Below are positions 51,663-58,540 of a stretch of 64,000 bases of DNA, piece by piece. This DNA comes from Pseudoxanthomonas kaohsiungensis (GTDB taxonomy: Bacteria > Pseudomonadota > Gammaproteobacteria > Xanthomonadales > Xanthomonadaceae): assembly GCF_010211765.1 (NCBI RefSeq), contig NZ_PDWO01000003.1, positions 220,305-284,304 on the forward strand. Direction: 5' to 3'. Below the pieces are notes generated by a model, which ran no database searches, had not been told where the DNA came from, and saw nothing but the letters and a program-made list of their open reading frames with translations. Made by a program: the position numbers and the translations under genes. The number at the start of each line of letters is the position of its first letter. The first letter of the stretch is position 1.

Positions 51663-52919
51663 ATGGCGTGTGTTCGTGGTGTAGCTGTACTGTTCGCGCT
51701 CGGCCTTACTGTGGGGTGTGCGAACAAGCAGGTTCTTCGAAATCAGGCAGTGATGTCCAAGAAGCTAGGGGCGACAACGACCGGGCTCGAACAGCTTGCT
51801 GGATCAGCAGTTCGTGATCGTCGTGTTTCGGCACTCATGGCATTCACTCCCCCGGACGAAACAGCCAGGAATGAGTTCTTGGTATTCGCCTGCGACGGTG
51901 ACATGGCCGAGTTCTCGGTTGGACAAGCTATTGGGACTTATCGTCGGCGGCTGACCGAGCTCGACAACCTGGCAACGGCACCTCCGGATACCAGCTTCTC
52001 AGCCTTGGTCGCGTCCATGAATCGATCCAGTGCCGCGAGAGAAGATCTCCCGCAGGATCGCGCCCAGGCGATGACGGCCTTCGATGAGGCTCAGAAGAAG
52101 GCCAAGGTTGCATCGCATCTTTCTGTACGCCGATGCAGAGCCATAGTCGCCCACGACCTTAGTAGTAGCGCGGATAGAATTCCCGGGGACAGAAGTTACC
52201 AATCCATGGGCATGGGTCTTGACACCTACCTCACGCTCATCAACTTTCTGCGCACAGGGATGACCTTGGCCGAACAGACGAAGCGCGCCTCAATTGTCAG
52301 GGATTACACACAGAAAGTGGCGCAGCCAGACTTCGAACTAGCCCACGCCTACCTTGCGACTGAACCCAACCTGGATCCTATTGCCGAAACGATCGCCGGT
52401 AGAAACCCGCTGGCCGATGTTCCGCCGCAAGCATGCCACGCTCAAAAGGCGTTCATGGATCCTGCTGGCAAGGCCCATGACCCACCTGCTACCGGTGAAA
52501 ACCTGGCTAACCAGCTAGGGAACGACATGACACTCGGCTTTGGGCAACCTCACGGTCGACTTTCGCTGCTGACAGCTCAAGCCAGGGCCACGGCCGTTCG
52601 TCAGGCCTTCATCCACTACACGGCTGCCAAGCTTCTCCACCCCCAGACTGGGACCGGCGCACTTTCAGCTGTGCAGAATGAGGCCGTCTTGCGTTCCGCT
52701 GCCGATGCCGCAGATGCTATGGCCCGGGCGGATGGTCTAATTTCCATCGATGTTGATTGCGAGGTACTTCCCAAGCTGGCCTCGTCGCAGCAAGCATTGA
52801 GCAAGGCGGTGATTGAAGGAACGGGCTCAGCTGACGCTGCCGACGGCTTCGCGGACGCATTGACTAACCTGCAGTCCATCCTCGAGGCACTCGACAAGAT
52901 GAAGAAGGCCGGATGGTAG
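51663..52919 (+). CDS. Large lipoprotein, unknown
   Basis: A 418-residue protein with signal GVAVLFALGLTVGCANKQ (lipobox TVGC). The mature part is mainly helical (YQSMGMGLDTYLTLINFLRT, ALSAVQNEAVLRSAADAADA) with four or more cysteines. It follows the HNH gene by 79 bases and is convergent with the HEPN gene. No family recognised; accessory lipoproteins of this kind can act in surface exclusion, which is only a guess. Confidence 0.75.
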   Translation: MACVRGVAVLFALGLTVGCANKQVLRNQAVMSKKLGATTTGLEQLAGSAVRDRRVSALMAFTPPDETARNEFLVFACDGDMAEFSVGQAIGTYRRRLTELDNLATAPPDTSFSALVASMNRSSAAREDLPQDRAQAMTAFDEAQKKAKVASHLSVRRCRAIVAHDLSSSADRIPGDRSYQSMGMGLDTYLTLINFLRTGMTLAEQTKRASIVRDYTQKVAQPDFELAHAYLATEPNLDPIAETIAGRNPLADVPPQACHAQKAFMDPAGKAHDPPATGENLANQLGNDMTLGFGQPHGRLSLLTAQARATAVRQAFIHYTAAKLLHPQTGTGALSAVQNEAVLRSAADAADAMARADGLISIDVDCEVLPKLASSQQALSKAVIEGTGSADAADGFADALTNLQSILEALDKMKKAGW

Positions 52920-52932
52920 AAGGGCGCCTGAC

Positions 52933-53475
52933 TTAGCCCGCCCGGGCCAGCGCCGCGTCCGTGGCCACGACCAGCTGACGGATGAAATGAATGTGGCGGC
53001 GCAGGTCGTCGCGGGTGACTGCGTGCTTGCCGGGCGCGCCACTCTGGGGACGCCCCGAGCGGTGCGCGATGTCCCCACGCTTCTTCGCCAGCCGGTTTAG
53101 TTCGTTCCGCGCGGCGCTCGACTCCATCATGTTCCACTTCCAAGACTCGGTGATGTCCACGCCCAGGTACTTCTGGAATAGTGGTCGAACACGGTCGGTC
53201 GAGGGGGTGTGGAAATACTTCAGGTCGTTGGCCAGGCTATCGCGCATGAACTGGGATAGCTGCCCGTCCCCCGTTCCTGTAACTGCTTCTACTGCCTCAA
53301 CCAGCCGGTCCTCGAAATACGTTTCGAGCGCGGCCAAGGCCATGACCAAGCTGGCTCGCTTGAGGACTTCATTCTCTGGTGGCGACGGGACGGCGTTGAG
53401 TTTGTCGAAGTGGTTGATCAGATCAACCGCGTCCTGGATGGCGTGGTCGAAGGTCAGGCTGGCTTTCGATGGCAT
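52933..53475 (-). CDS. RiboL-PSP-HEPN-like protein
   Basis: A 180-residue all-helical protein (FDHAIQDAVDLINHFDKLNA, RASLVMALAALETYFEDRLV). The HEPN RNase motif R-x4-6-H is met by KRGDIAHRSG near residue 133-139. HEPN proteins are often RNases in toxin-antitoxin and phage-defence systems. No MNT-type antitoxin is next to it; neighbours are a lipoprotein (convergent) and an ankyrin-like gene. Activity inferred from the motif. Confidence 0.72.
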   Translation of the reverse strand: MPSKASLTFDHAIQDAVDLINHFDKLNAVPSPPENEVLKRASLVMALAALETYFEDRLVEAVEAVTGTGDGQLSQFMRDSLANDLKYFHTPSTDRVRPLFQKYLGVDITESWKWNMMESSAARNELNRLAKKRGDIAHRSGRPQSGAPGKHAVTRDDLRRHIHFIRQLVVATDAALARAG

Positions 53476-53533
53476 GGCTGTTCAGGTTCCCCTATCGGCC
53501 CGATTGTGGCACCAGGCCAGTGGGACGGACAAA

Positions 53534-54055
53534 TCAGGCCGCGACCGCCAGCCGGGAGTCCTGGCGCCGGGCTTCTCGCTGGAAGCGCCCAGGCTGCATG
53601 TGTTGCTGGACGCTGGGAGGGAGCGCCGACCAGCCCACGGCTTCCAGCAGGTTCTTGCCCCGGCCTCGGACATACACCGTCTTGCCGGTGTTGCGGTCTA
53701 CGGCTCTGACCATCGGCCTGCAACCCTCCGCGCCGACGCTTGCATCATGTTCCAGTAGCCACCTCGCGATGGTGTTCTGGGCCAGTGCACCCGCTCTGTC
53801 GCCCCGCTTTACCTTCTCTTGATACAGCAGGCAGGCCAGCATGAGCGCGGTGATGTCGTCTTCGCCCCTGGCGTCCACCACGACACTGTACGTATCCGGC
53901 AACGAGTGCAGGTTGTACTCGATGTGCTGGCGCTGTTGGCCCGTGCGTTTCAGGTAGTCCTCATAGATGGAGGCCATGGCCTCTTCCAGTCGGGGAAGCG
54001 AGCCATGTTCGATGGCCTGCTGCAGGCAAGAGAAGTAGGTTGGATTGAAGTTCAT
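53534..54055 (-). CDS. Ankyrin-like protein, unknown
   Basis: A 173-residue protein. Two weak ankyrin-like units are seen (CLQQAIEHGSLPRLEEAMAS; DDITALMLACLLYQEKVKRG and IARWLLEHDASVGAEGCRPM). A basic C-terminus follows. ATG 54055 overlaps the stop of the upstream gene by four bases. No function can be given. Confidence 0.6.
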   Translation of the reverse strand: MNFNPTYFSCLQQAIEHGSLPRLEEAMASIYEDYLKRTGQQRQHIEYNLHSLPDTYSVVVDARGEDDITALMLACLLYQEKVKRGDRAGALAQNTIARWLLEHDASVGAEGCRPMVRAVDRNTGKTVYVRGRGKNLLEAVGWSALPPSVQQHMQPGRFQREARRQDSRLAVAA

Positions 54056-54357
54056 TTCTGGATCCTGGGGATGAGGACAGTAGCGAGCCGATAGGCTTCC
54101 TCCTTGAACTCGTTCACCCGCCTCACATACCTGGGATGGTCTTTCCACTCTCCCAGGCAATCGAACTCTTCATAGATCGCAATATCGGATGTTCGCGAGA
54201 CCGACCGCGTTGTGTTGACCTCTTGGACCCAGTTCGGGGAGATCGCCCGAATGAGGCGGTAGCGCAGCGTGGGTAGTGCGGTGTCGGCAACCGGGTTCAC
54301 TATGACAGCGTAGGTGTGTCCGGAAACAGGATCGGTGTGGTGTTCAAGGATGCGCAT
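54052..54357 (-). CDS. Protein of unknown function
   Basis: A 101-residue soluble protein (HTDPVSGHTYAVIVNPVADT, DIAIYEEFDCLGEWKDHPRY). It overlaps the ankyrin-like gene (ATGA) and follows the small membrane-protein gene by eight bases, so all three are one transcript. Unrecognised. Confidence 0.65.
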   Translation of the reverse strand: MRILEHHTDPVSGHTYAVIVNPVADTALPTLRYRLIRAISPNWVQEVNTTRSVSRTSDIAIYEEFDCLGEWKDHPRYVRRVNEFKEEAYRLATVLIPRIQK

Positions 54358-54365
54358 TGGAGGCC

Positions 54366-54590
54366 TTACTTGGCGTGGGCGATGTGCTCGTCGGCCTGCC
54401 GCTGCCTGCGTTCCGCTTCGATGCGGGCTACCTCTGCCAGAACGACTGGCTGCCGTTCCATGTCAGCCATTTGCTCGAAGTAGGTGGTATTGGCCTCTAC
54501 TTGGTCGAAGGCTGCGGAGCCCAGCCAGATGACGGCGCCAGAGATGGCCAGGGCGATGCCGGCAACAAGGGATTGTTCAGTGATATTCAT
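54366..54590 (-). CDS. Small membrane protein with coiled-coil tail
   Basis: A 74-residue protein: one N-terminal membrane helix (SLVAGIALAISGAVIWLGSA) and a charged helical tail (VLAEVARIEAERRQRQADE). The ATG has the element's leader AGACTTCCCC directly upstream. First gene of a three-gene leftward unit. Function unknown. Confidence 0.65.
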   Translation of the reverse strand: MNITEQSLVAGIALAISGAVIWLGSAAFDQVEANTTYFEQMADMERQPVVLAEVARIEAERRQRQADEHIAHAK

Positions 54591-54651
54591 GGGGAAGTCT
54601 CGATTGGGGGAGGTAGGGAAGTTTGTTAAGCCGATGCAGGGCAGGAATGGG

Positions 54652-54912
54652 TCAATCGATTTGGAAGCCCAGATGCCCGAAAGCCACCGTCAGCCGACTG
54701 TCGTAGGGAAGGCCAACGGCTCGGCAGAAGCAGGCCTGCCACAACTGCCCCAGATGGGTGTCGGATGCGTCAAGAAGGTGCACTCGAACGCTCAGGTGGT
54801 CGGAACTATCAGCGTCTCGTTGAATACCGTGGCGCGTGCAGAAGCGTGCGGCTGCCTTCTCAACAGCGGCTGCGTCTTCGTTGGAGAAAGGGCGGATAAC
54901 TGAAATTGTCAT
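54652..54912 (-). CDS. Small protein of unknown function
   Basis: An 86-residue soluble protein (DAAAVEKAAARFCTRHGIQR, TLGQLW-like helix, LPYDSRLTVAFGHLGFQID). It follows the 44-residue membrane peptide gene by 13 bases on the same strand. Unrecognised. Confidence 0.6.
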   Translation of the reverse strand: MTISVIRPFSNEDAAAVEKAAARFCTRHGIQRDADSSDHLSVRVHLLDASDTHLGQLWQACFCRAVGLPYDSRLTVAFGHLGFQID

Positions 54913-54925
54913 GTGCGGTCTCCGA

Positions 54926-55060
54926 TCAGGCGACGATGGCAGGCAGGATGGTGGCGGTCAGAACAGCCAGTCCGGTGAGGGCCATGGCCAACAAGCCATT
55001 GGTACGCAGGGCAATGAAGCTGTGTTCTTGGGAGTGGGCAATACGGTCAAAGATGCTCAT
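54926..55060 (-). CDS. 44-residue membrane peptide
   Basis: Short frame MSIFDRIAHSQEHSFIALRT then NGLLAMALTGLAVLTATILP, ending IVA. The second half is one hydrophobic helix. A promoter-module variant lies about 85 bases upstream. It is one of three very small single-helix proteins on this element. Confidence 0.5.
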   Translation of the reverse strand: MSIFDRIAHSQEHSFIALRTNGLLAMALTGLAVLTATILPAIVA

Positions 55061-55144
55061 GGCTTGGCTCCGGTTGTGATGGGTGGCTTTCTATGCTTGA
55101 ACCCCTTGTTTTATGGGGTTTTATGCTTTCGATTGCCTATATCC

Positions 55145-55196
55145 AGTATGTGGAGAAAGCCGATTTCGGCAAGCTGTCAACCCCTCAGAACTGCGA
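55145..55196 (-). promoter_or_regulatory. Element promoter module, variant copy
   Basis: Minus strand TCGCA (55192-55196), a 19-base gap that includes TTGACA, TTGCCG (55167-55172) with GCCGAAATCGGC, 16 bases, CATACT (55145-55150). The palindrome and -35 are conserved; the upstream gap is longer than in other copies. It precedes the 44-residue peptide gene. Confidence 0.45.
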
Positions 55197-55220
55197 AACG
55201 CTACGAACAACGCGAAAAGA

Positions 55221-55243
55221 AAAAGCCCCGGTTCGGGGCTTCG
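55221..55243 (-). terminator. Rho-independent terminator of the par operon
   Basis: Stem AAGCCCCG/CGGGGCTT around GTT. On the minus strand it is followed by TTTCTTTTCGC, so it ends the leftward parA-RHH transcript about 110 bases past the RHH stop. Confidence 0.75.
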
Positions 55244-55337
55244 TGTGGAGCGATTGTGTCCGTGGGTTATTCAGCACTTACAACCCAAGTGCGGAGCAAG
55301 GGCTAAGGCCTAGTTCCAGATCCATGCTCTTGATCTT

Positions 55338-55373
55338 GATATCCGCGGATATCAGCCGATATCGCGTGCTATC
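55338..55373. repeat. GATATC iteron array at the 3' end of the par operon
   Basis: GATATC at 55338, 55348 and 55358, plus GCTATC at 55368: exactly 10 bases apart. The array overlaps the last codons of the RHH gene. The same 10-base period is found at 56593-56628 on the other side of parA. Confidence 0.8.
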
Positions 55374-55645
55374 ACGCGCCAGCATTCGTGCCCGGACTCC
55401 AAACGGTCCAGCGCCTCTTCGATCAAGGCCTGCAGCGCCACGCTTCGATTCCCATTGACCACCCGTTCCAATCGATCATAAAGCGCCTTGGACGTGCGCA
55501 GCAGCATGGGCTTGGTATCCAGCTCGGTACTGGCTTCCACGTAGATTTTCGGCGGACCAGGCTCACGCTGGATGCGTACACCCTCGGCTTGCGTGGTGAA
55601 CGAGACCTTGGCTAGGTCGTCGGCGTCTAGGTCATTCCAGCTCAC
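55352..55645 (-). CDS. Putative ribbon-helix-helix partition/regulatory protein
   Basis: A 97-residue protein with a basic/acidic N-terminus, a strand (TKPMLLRTSK) and two helices (ALYDRLERVVNGNRSVALQA, LIEEALDRLE) in a ribbon-helix-helix-like order. It is last in the parA operon and its 3' end carries part of the GATATC array. In ParA-RHH partition systems the small RHH protein binds such iterons; that role is inferred. Confidence 0.6.
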   Translation of the reverse strand: MSWNDLDADDLAKVSFTTQAEGVRIQREPGPPKIYVEASTELDTKPMLLRTSKALYDRLERVVNGNRSVALQALIEEALDRLESGHECWRVIARDIG

Positions 55646-55838
55646 GTGCGGCCTCCCCCACAGTGCGAATTGATCGGATCAGGATCAATACAAGTTCCAG
55701 CTCCCGGTGGTCGCGAATGGCCAGTGCCTGCTCTTCGGGAGTAGCTGTCCTCAGGTCGATTTCTTCCAGCTCGCCGTTTGAGCGGCAGATCAGGGCTCGG
55801 GTCATAGGATGGTTCCTTGCTGTCTGTAGCTCATTCAT
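55632..55838 (-). CDS. Small protein between parA and the RHH gene
   Basis: A 68-residue protein (TRALICRSNGELEEIDLRTA, ELELVLILIRSIRTVGEA). The ATG at 55838 lies inside the parA stop region (CATGAATGA); ATG at 55805 with an AAGGA upstream is an alternative. Its 3' end overlaps the RHH gene by 14 bases, so the three genes are tightly coupled. Unrecognised. Confidence 0.55.
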   Translation of the reverse strand: MNELQTARNHPMTRALICRSNGELEEIDLRTATPEEQALAIRDHRELELVLILIRSIRTVGEAARELE

Positions 55839-56424
55839 GGGGTTTGTTCGTCAGGGCGATTGCTGCATCCACTGCTGCCCGCAGTAGAGCGATTTCGTTC
55901 TGGGCCTTGGACAGGTGAGGAATTCCCCGCGCGTCCACGACCGTCAGGCCTCGGCCGTAGCAGGTCGGGTACACGTCCCGGTCCTTCACCACGGGGCGGT
56001 CGAGAAAGTGAGCGGCCACCAGGTCGCGCTGTTGCTTGCGGTCCGATCGGTACCGGCAGGCAACAGGCACCACGACCAGTCCACGCTCTTCCAGGTGGCG
56101 CAGCCCCCGGCGGTGGATCAGGAAAGATGGCGGATCCAGCAGCGTCGGGACGACAGCAATGCGCGAGGGATAAGCCTCTTCCAGCCCGGGCGGGTGATCG
56201 TGGATGTACACGTCAAACCCACTCACTCGGGCATTGGTGGGTACGAACGGCAGCTCAATCCCAGCCCGCTGCGCAATCTTGCCGAACACCAACACAGACC
56301 CCTGTGGGTCATGATCGACCAGGCACGTGCGCAACCCGTCGCGGGCGTAGGAAGCGGCCAGCTGCAACGCCAGCATGGTCTTACCTACTCCACCCTTGGG
56401 AGACACGACGGACACGTGGACCAT
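55831..56424 (-). CDS. parA: ParA-family partition ATPase
   Basis: A 197-residue short ParA (ParF type). It starts VHVSVVSPKGGVGKTMLALQ with the deviant Walker A KGGVGKT (10-16), then LVDHDPQGSVLVFGK, the switch region DVYIHDHPPGLEE and VVVPVACRYRSD. ParA drives segregation of a plasmid or excised element. ATG 56424 overlaps the stop of the 51-residue gene by one base (TGATG). Iterons lie on both sides of the operon. Confidence 0.9.
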   Translation of the reverse strand: MVHVSVVSPKGGVGKTMLALQLAASYARDGLRTCLVDHDPQGSVLVFGKIAQRAGIELPFVPTNARVSGFDVYIHDHPPGLEEAYPSRIAVVPTLLDPPSFLIHRRGLRHLEERGLVVVPVACRYRSDRKQQRDLVAAHFLDRPVVKDRDVYPTCYGRGLTVVDARGIPHLSKAQNEIALLRAAVDAAIALTNKPHE

Positions 56425-56579
56425 CAGTCCAGGCTCCGAGTGGACTTCTGGATGTAGCTTGTCTGGTTGTCCACGGCACGCTGGGCCAGCGACCCCACGT
56501 CCACGGAAGCAGCCAGGCCGAACAGCAAGCCCAGGAAGGAGTACAGGTATAGGTTCGCGTTCGTTTTCTTGGTGCACAT
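56424..56579 (-). CDS. 51-residue membrane peptide ahead of parA
   Basis: Short frame CTKKTNANLYLYSFLGLLFG then LAASVDVGSLAQRAVDNQTS. One N-terminal hydrophobic helix, then a polar tail. The leader AGGACTTCCCC precedes the ATG, and the stop is fused to the parA start (TGATG), so translation is coupled. It is the first gene of the partition operon. Function unknown. Confidence 0.6.
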   Translation of the reverse strand: MCTKKTNANLYLYSFLGLLFGLAASVDVGSLAQRAVDNQTSYIQKSTRSLD

Positions 56580-56592
56580 GGGGAAGTCCTTT

Positions 56593-56628
56593 GATATCGG
56601 GTGATATCAGCGGATATCACTTGATATC
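56593..56628. repeat. GATATC iteron array in the par operon leader
   Basis: Four perfect GATATC at 56593, 56603, 56613 and 56623, exactly 10 bases apart. They lie between the -10 box (56630-56635) and the first start codon, so a protein bound here would cover the transcription start. Typical of a partition centromere that is also the operator. Confidence 0.85.
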
Positions 56629-56629
56629 C

Positions 56630-56672
56630 ATGCAATCAGCTAAGCCGATCTCGGCAACCCCTGTTGCTGCGA
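56630..56672 (-). promoter_or_regulatory. Element promoter module, copy driving the par operon
   Basis: Minus strand TCGCA (56668-56672), 10 bases, TTGCCG (56652-56657), 16 bases, TTGCAT (56630-56635). Palindrome GCCGAGATCGGC over the -35. The GATATC array begins two bases downstream of the -10. Confidence 0.65.
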
Positions 56673-56683
56673 GCGGATACAGA

Positions 56684-56704
56684 AAAGCCGCCAGGCGGCG
56701 GCTT
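56684..56704 (-). terminator. Rho-independent terminator
   Basis: Stem AAGCCGCC/GGCGGCTT (with CGG slip) and a short loop; on the minus strand followed by TTTCTG. It ends the HTH-gene transcript and lies directly upstream of the par promoter module. Confidence 0.7.
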
Positions 56705-56723
56705 GTTGTTCAGTCCTCCAACG

Positions 56724-57218
56724 TCACTTCCTGGCGTGCCACTGCTTCATGACCTCCGAACGCGTGATGATCTGGGCATTGCCTGGACCGATGGGCTGGG
56801 CAGTGTTCAATGGCACCATGACCAGGTTGCCGCGATTGCGGTTGGGCCAATGCGCTTTCCATAGAGCCCACCACGTGGGCAGTGTGAATGCCCAGCCTCG
56901 CTTCAACCACAAAGACCTATTCCGCTGCGTGCGGTACAGGCCCACGGGCGATGCCCGGTCCTCCATGATCCGGTTGCCTTGAATGTGGTCCAGCTCCTCC
57001 GATGTGCATCCATACCGCTGGCGCAGTTGTTCTTCTGTCAACTGCAGCCGTTTCTTCCGGTTGTTTTCCGGTGAAGGTTGCTGGGGCGATACGCCCCGCT
57101 CAATCAGCACTTGCCGGACTCTTTCCCTAGACAGGCCGACGCTCTCGGCAATCTCACGAAGGGAGCGCCGCTGTCGCTTCCGCATATCGACAATCCGCCG
57201 AACAGTTCGCTCATCCAT
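56724..57218 (-). CDS. HTH (sigma-region-4-like) DNA-binding protein with HNH-like C-terminus
   Basis: A 164-residue protein. Residues 1-45 hold an HTH (RRSLREIAESVGLSRERVRQ VL type). A linker follows, then EEQLRQRYGCTSEELDHIQG and a C-terminal part with LWKAHWPNRNRGNLVMVPL that recalls HNH endonucleases of the kind encoded by phages. ATG 57218 overlaps the upstream gene by eight bases. Could be a regulator or a homing-type nuclease; undecided. Confidence 0.6.
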   Translation of the reverse strand: MDERTVRRIVDMRKRQRRSLREIAESVGLSRERVRQVLIERGVSPQQPSPENNRKKRLQLTEEQLRQRYGCTSEELDHIQGNRIMEDRASPVGLYRTQRNRSLWLKRGWAFTLPTWWALWKAHWPNRNRGNLVMVPLNTAQPIGPGNAQIITRSEVMKQWHARK

Positions 57219-57444
57219 AGAAGTGCTTGCGCATGTGTGCGTCCAGCCTGGCAATCTGCTTGGGCATGTGGGCCTTGGCCAGGTCGTAAGCCGTTCCATC
57301 GACATACACGGCGTCGTCGAAGATGATGGAGCCGTTGTGCTTCTTCAAGAACGACTGCAGCTTGCGCGGCTTGCCGGAGGAAATCACTTCATGCAGCTTC
57401 TTGGTCTGTTCGCGGTCGTAGTCAGGAATGGAGAAGCGGGACAT
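57211..57444 (-). CDS. Small protein of unknown function
   Basis: A 77-residue soluble protein (SRFSIPDYDREQTKKLHEVI, IIFDDAVYVDGTAYDLAKAH). First gene of a two-gene unit with the HTH protein, driven by the promoter module at 57472-57514. Unrecognised. Confidence 0.65.
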   Translation of the reverse strand: MSRFSIPDYDREQTKKLHEVISSGKPRKLQSFLKKHNGSIIFDDAVYVDGTAYDLAKAHMPKQIARLDAHMRKHFYG

Positions 57445-57471
57445 GGGCAGGTTCTCGGGGAGGTTTCTACC

Positions 57472-57514
57472 AACCTAGGTTCATGGCCGATTTCGGCAAC
57501 CCCTTGGCCTGCGA
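57472..57514 (-). promoter_or_regulatory. Element promoter module, copy upstream of the 77-residue gene
   Basis: Minus strand TCGCA (57510-57514), 10 bases, TTGCCG (57494-57499), 16 bases, TAGGTT (57472-57477). Palindrome GCCGAAATCGGC over the -35. Confidence 0.7.
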
Positions 57515-57527
57515 GTGGATACAGAAA

Positions 57528-57545
57528 AGCCGCCTTTCGGCGGCT
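57528..57545 (-). terminator. Rho-independent terminator
   Basis: Stem AGCCGCC/GGCGGCT with loop TTTC; on the minus strand followed by TTTTCTG. It ends the glycine-zipper gene. The block from TGCGAG to this stem is nearly identical to 56668-56692. Confidence 0.75.
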
Positions 57546-57554
57546 CTGCTGCTT

Positions 57555-58001
57555 CTAGTTCAAAGGCACGACGCGTAGGCTTCGCCGTGCTCCAACCAAT
57601 GCCACCACATCGCCCACCTGTACCGGCACATCGGCTTCTTGAACGATGGCCCACGTTTTACCGCTCGACTCCTGGACATAGATCTCCAGACCACGGCGGT
57701 AGAACTTGCCCTGGATGGCGCGACCGGTCGCCCCACCCAGCACACTGCTGACGACACGTGCGGTGCGGCGGTCGTTGATCTGGTCGGCAGCGGCATAGCC
57801 CACAGCGGCACCCACCACGGTACCCGTGGGGGTCTTCTTGGCTTGGATACGAACCTCACGAACATGGAGGACACGCGCCACCCGGACTTGCTGGGCGGTC
57901 TGTGCTTCGTGGGCCTGGTAGGAACGAGCAGACTGCTCCCCCGCCGAAACGCTGGCGATGGGGGCGATGAGAAGCAGGGAAAGGAGGATGACAGCGCGCA
58001 T
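57555..58001 (-). CDS. Glycine-zipper 2TM-domain exported protein
   Basis: A 148-residue protein with signal AVILLSLLLIAPIASVSAGE, a helical stretch, then a glycine-zipper hairpin (TGTVVGAAVGYAAADQ, SSVLGGATGRAIQGK) as in Rick_17kDa/SlyB-like envelope proteins, and a closing strand (GLEIYVQESSGKTWAIVQEA). ATG 58001 has AGGACTTCCC upstream. Single-gene unit between a promoter module and a terminator. Confidence 0.78.
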   Translation of the reverse strand: MRAVILLSLLLIAPIASVSAGEQSARSYQAHEAQTAQQVRVARVLHVREVRIQAKKTPTGTVVGAAVGYAAADQINDRRTARVVSSVLGGATGRAIQGKFYRRGLEIYVQESSGKTWAIVQEADVPVQVGDVVALVGARRSLRVVPLN

Positions 58002-58026
58002 GGGAAGTCCTTCTAGGGAATATCCC

Positions 58027-58069
58027 AAGCTAATGGGCTTGCCCTTCCCGGCAAGCCCTGCTTCTGCGA
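58027..58069 (-). promoter_or_regulatory. Element promoter module, copy upstream of the glycine-zipper gene
   Basis: Minus strand TCGCA (58065-58069), 10 bases, TTGCCG (58049-58054), 16 bases, TAGCTT (58027-58032). The palindrome here is different, CTTGCCG-GGAAGG-GCAAG, so the -35 symmetry is kept although the inner bases changed. Confidence 0.65.
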
Positions 58070-58087
58070 GCCATTACAGGCAGCGGA

Positions 58088-58534
58088 TCATTCTTCTCCG
58101 GGATACATCAAGGTCAGCACGGGCTCGCCGTTGTCGCCACCAGACACCATCAGCCGCAAGCGAACCGTCTCGGGAACGATGCCTTCTCCTTCGACCGGCA
58201 CCACCAGCACATCGAAGTCCGCCACAGACGCGCCGGCCTTGGCCGCGCCATTGGCTGCCAGTCGCGCCATCATCAGCACATCGTGGACGCGACCTTCGGT
58301 GGACTGTCCATTGCCGGGCTTGTGGCCCACCGGCCAGTCCAGTGAACGCCAGACCGTTTCCGTGCAAGCAAGGGGGATCTTGAAGCCGTACTTGCGGGCG
58401 GTTTCAGTGAGGTCTACCAGCACGCCATCGGCCAGCGCCTGGGCGCGCGTGTAGATGGAAATGGGCTTGCCCCAGAACGCTTCCATCCGCTTCTGGCCCA
58501 AGGAAACAATCTTCTTCTCGTCGTCTTTGCTCAT
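58088..58534 (-). CDS. DUF6573-family protein
   Basis: A 148-residue protein with the family core ISIYTRAQALADGVLVDLTE, TARKYGFKIPLACTETVW and RVHDVLMMARLAANGAA. DUF6573 proteins are frequent on plasmids and conjugative elements; function not known. First in a leftward order whose upstream genes are 58541-59336. Confidence 0.85.
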   Translation of the reverse strand: MSKDDEKKIVSLGQKRMEAFWGKPISIYTRAQALADGVLVDLTETARKYGFKIPLACTETVWRSLDWPVGHKPGNGQSTEGRVHDVLMMARLAANGAAKAGASVADFDVLVVPVEGEGIVPETVRLRLMVSGGDNGEPVLTLMYPGEE

Positions 58535-58540
58535 GATCGT

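Noticed and set aside
52933..54357. HEPN/MNT toxin-antitoxin pair
   Set aside because: Neither neighbour shows the GSxRxD nucleotidyltransferase motif, so the pair cannot be claimed.
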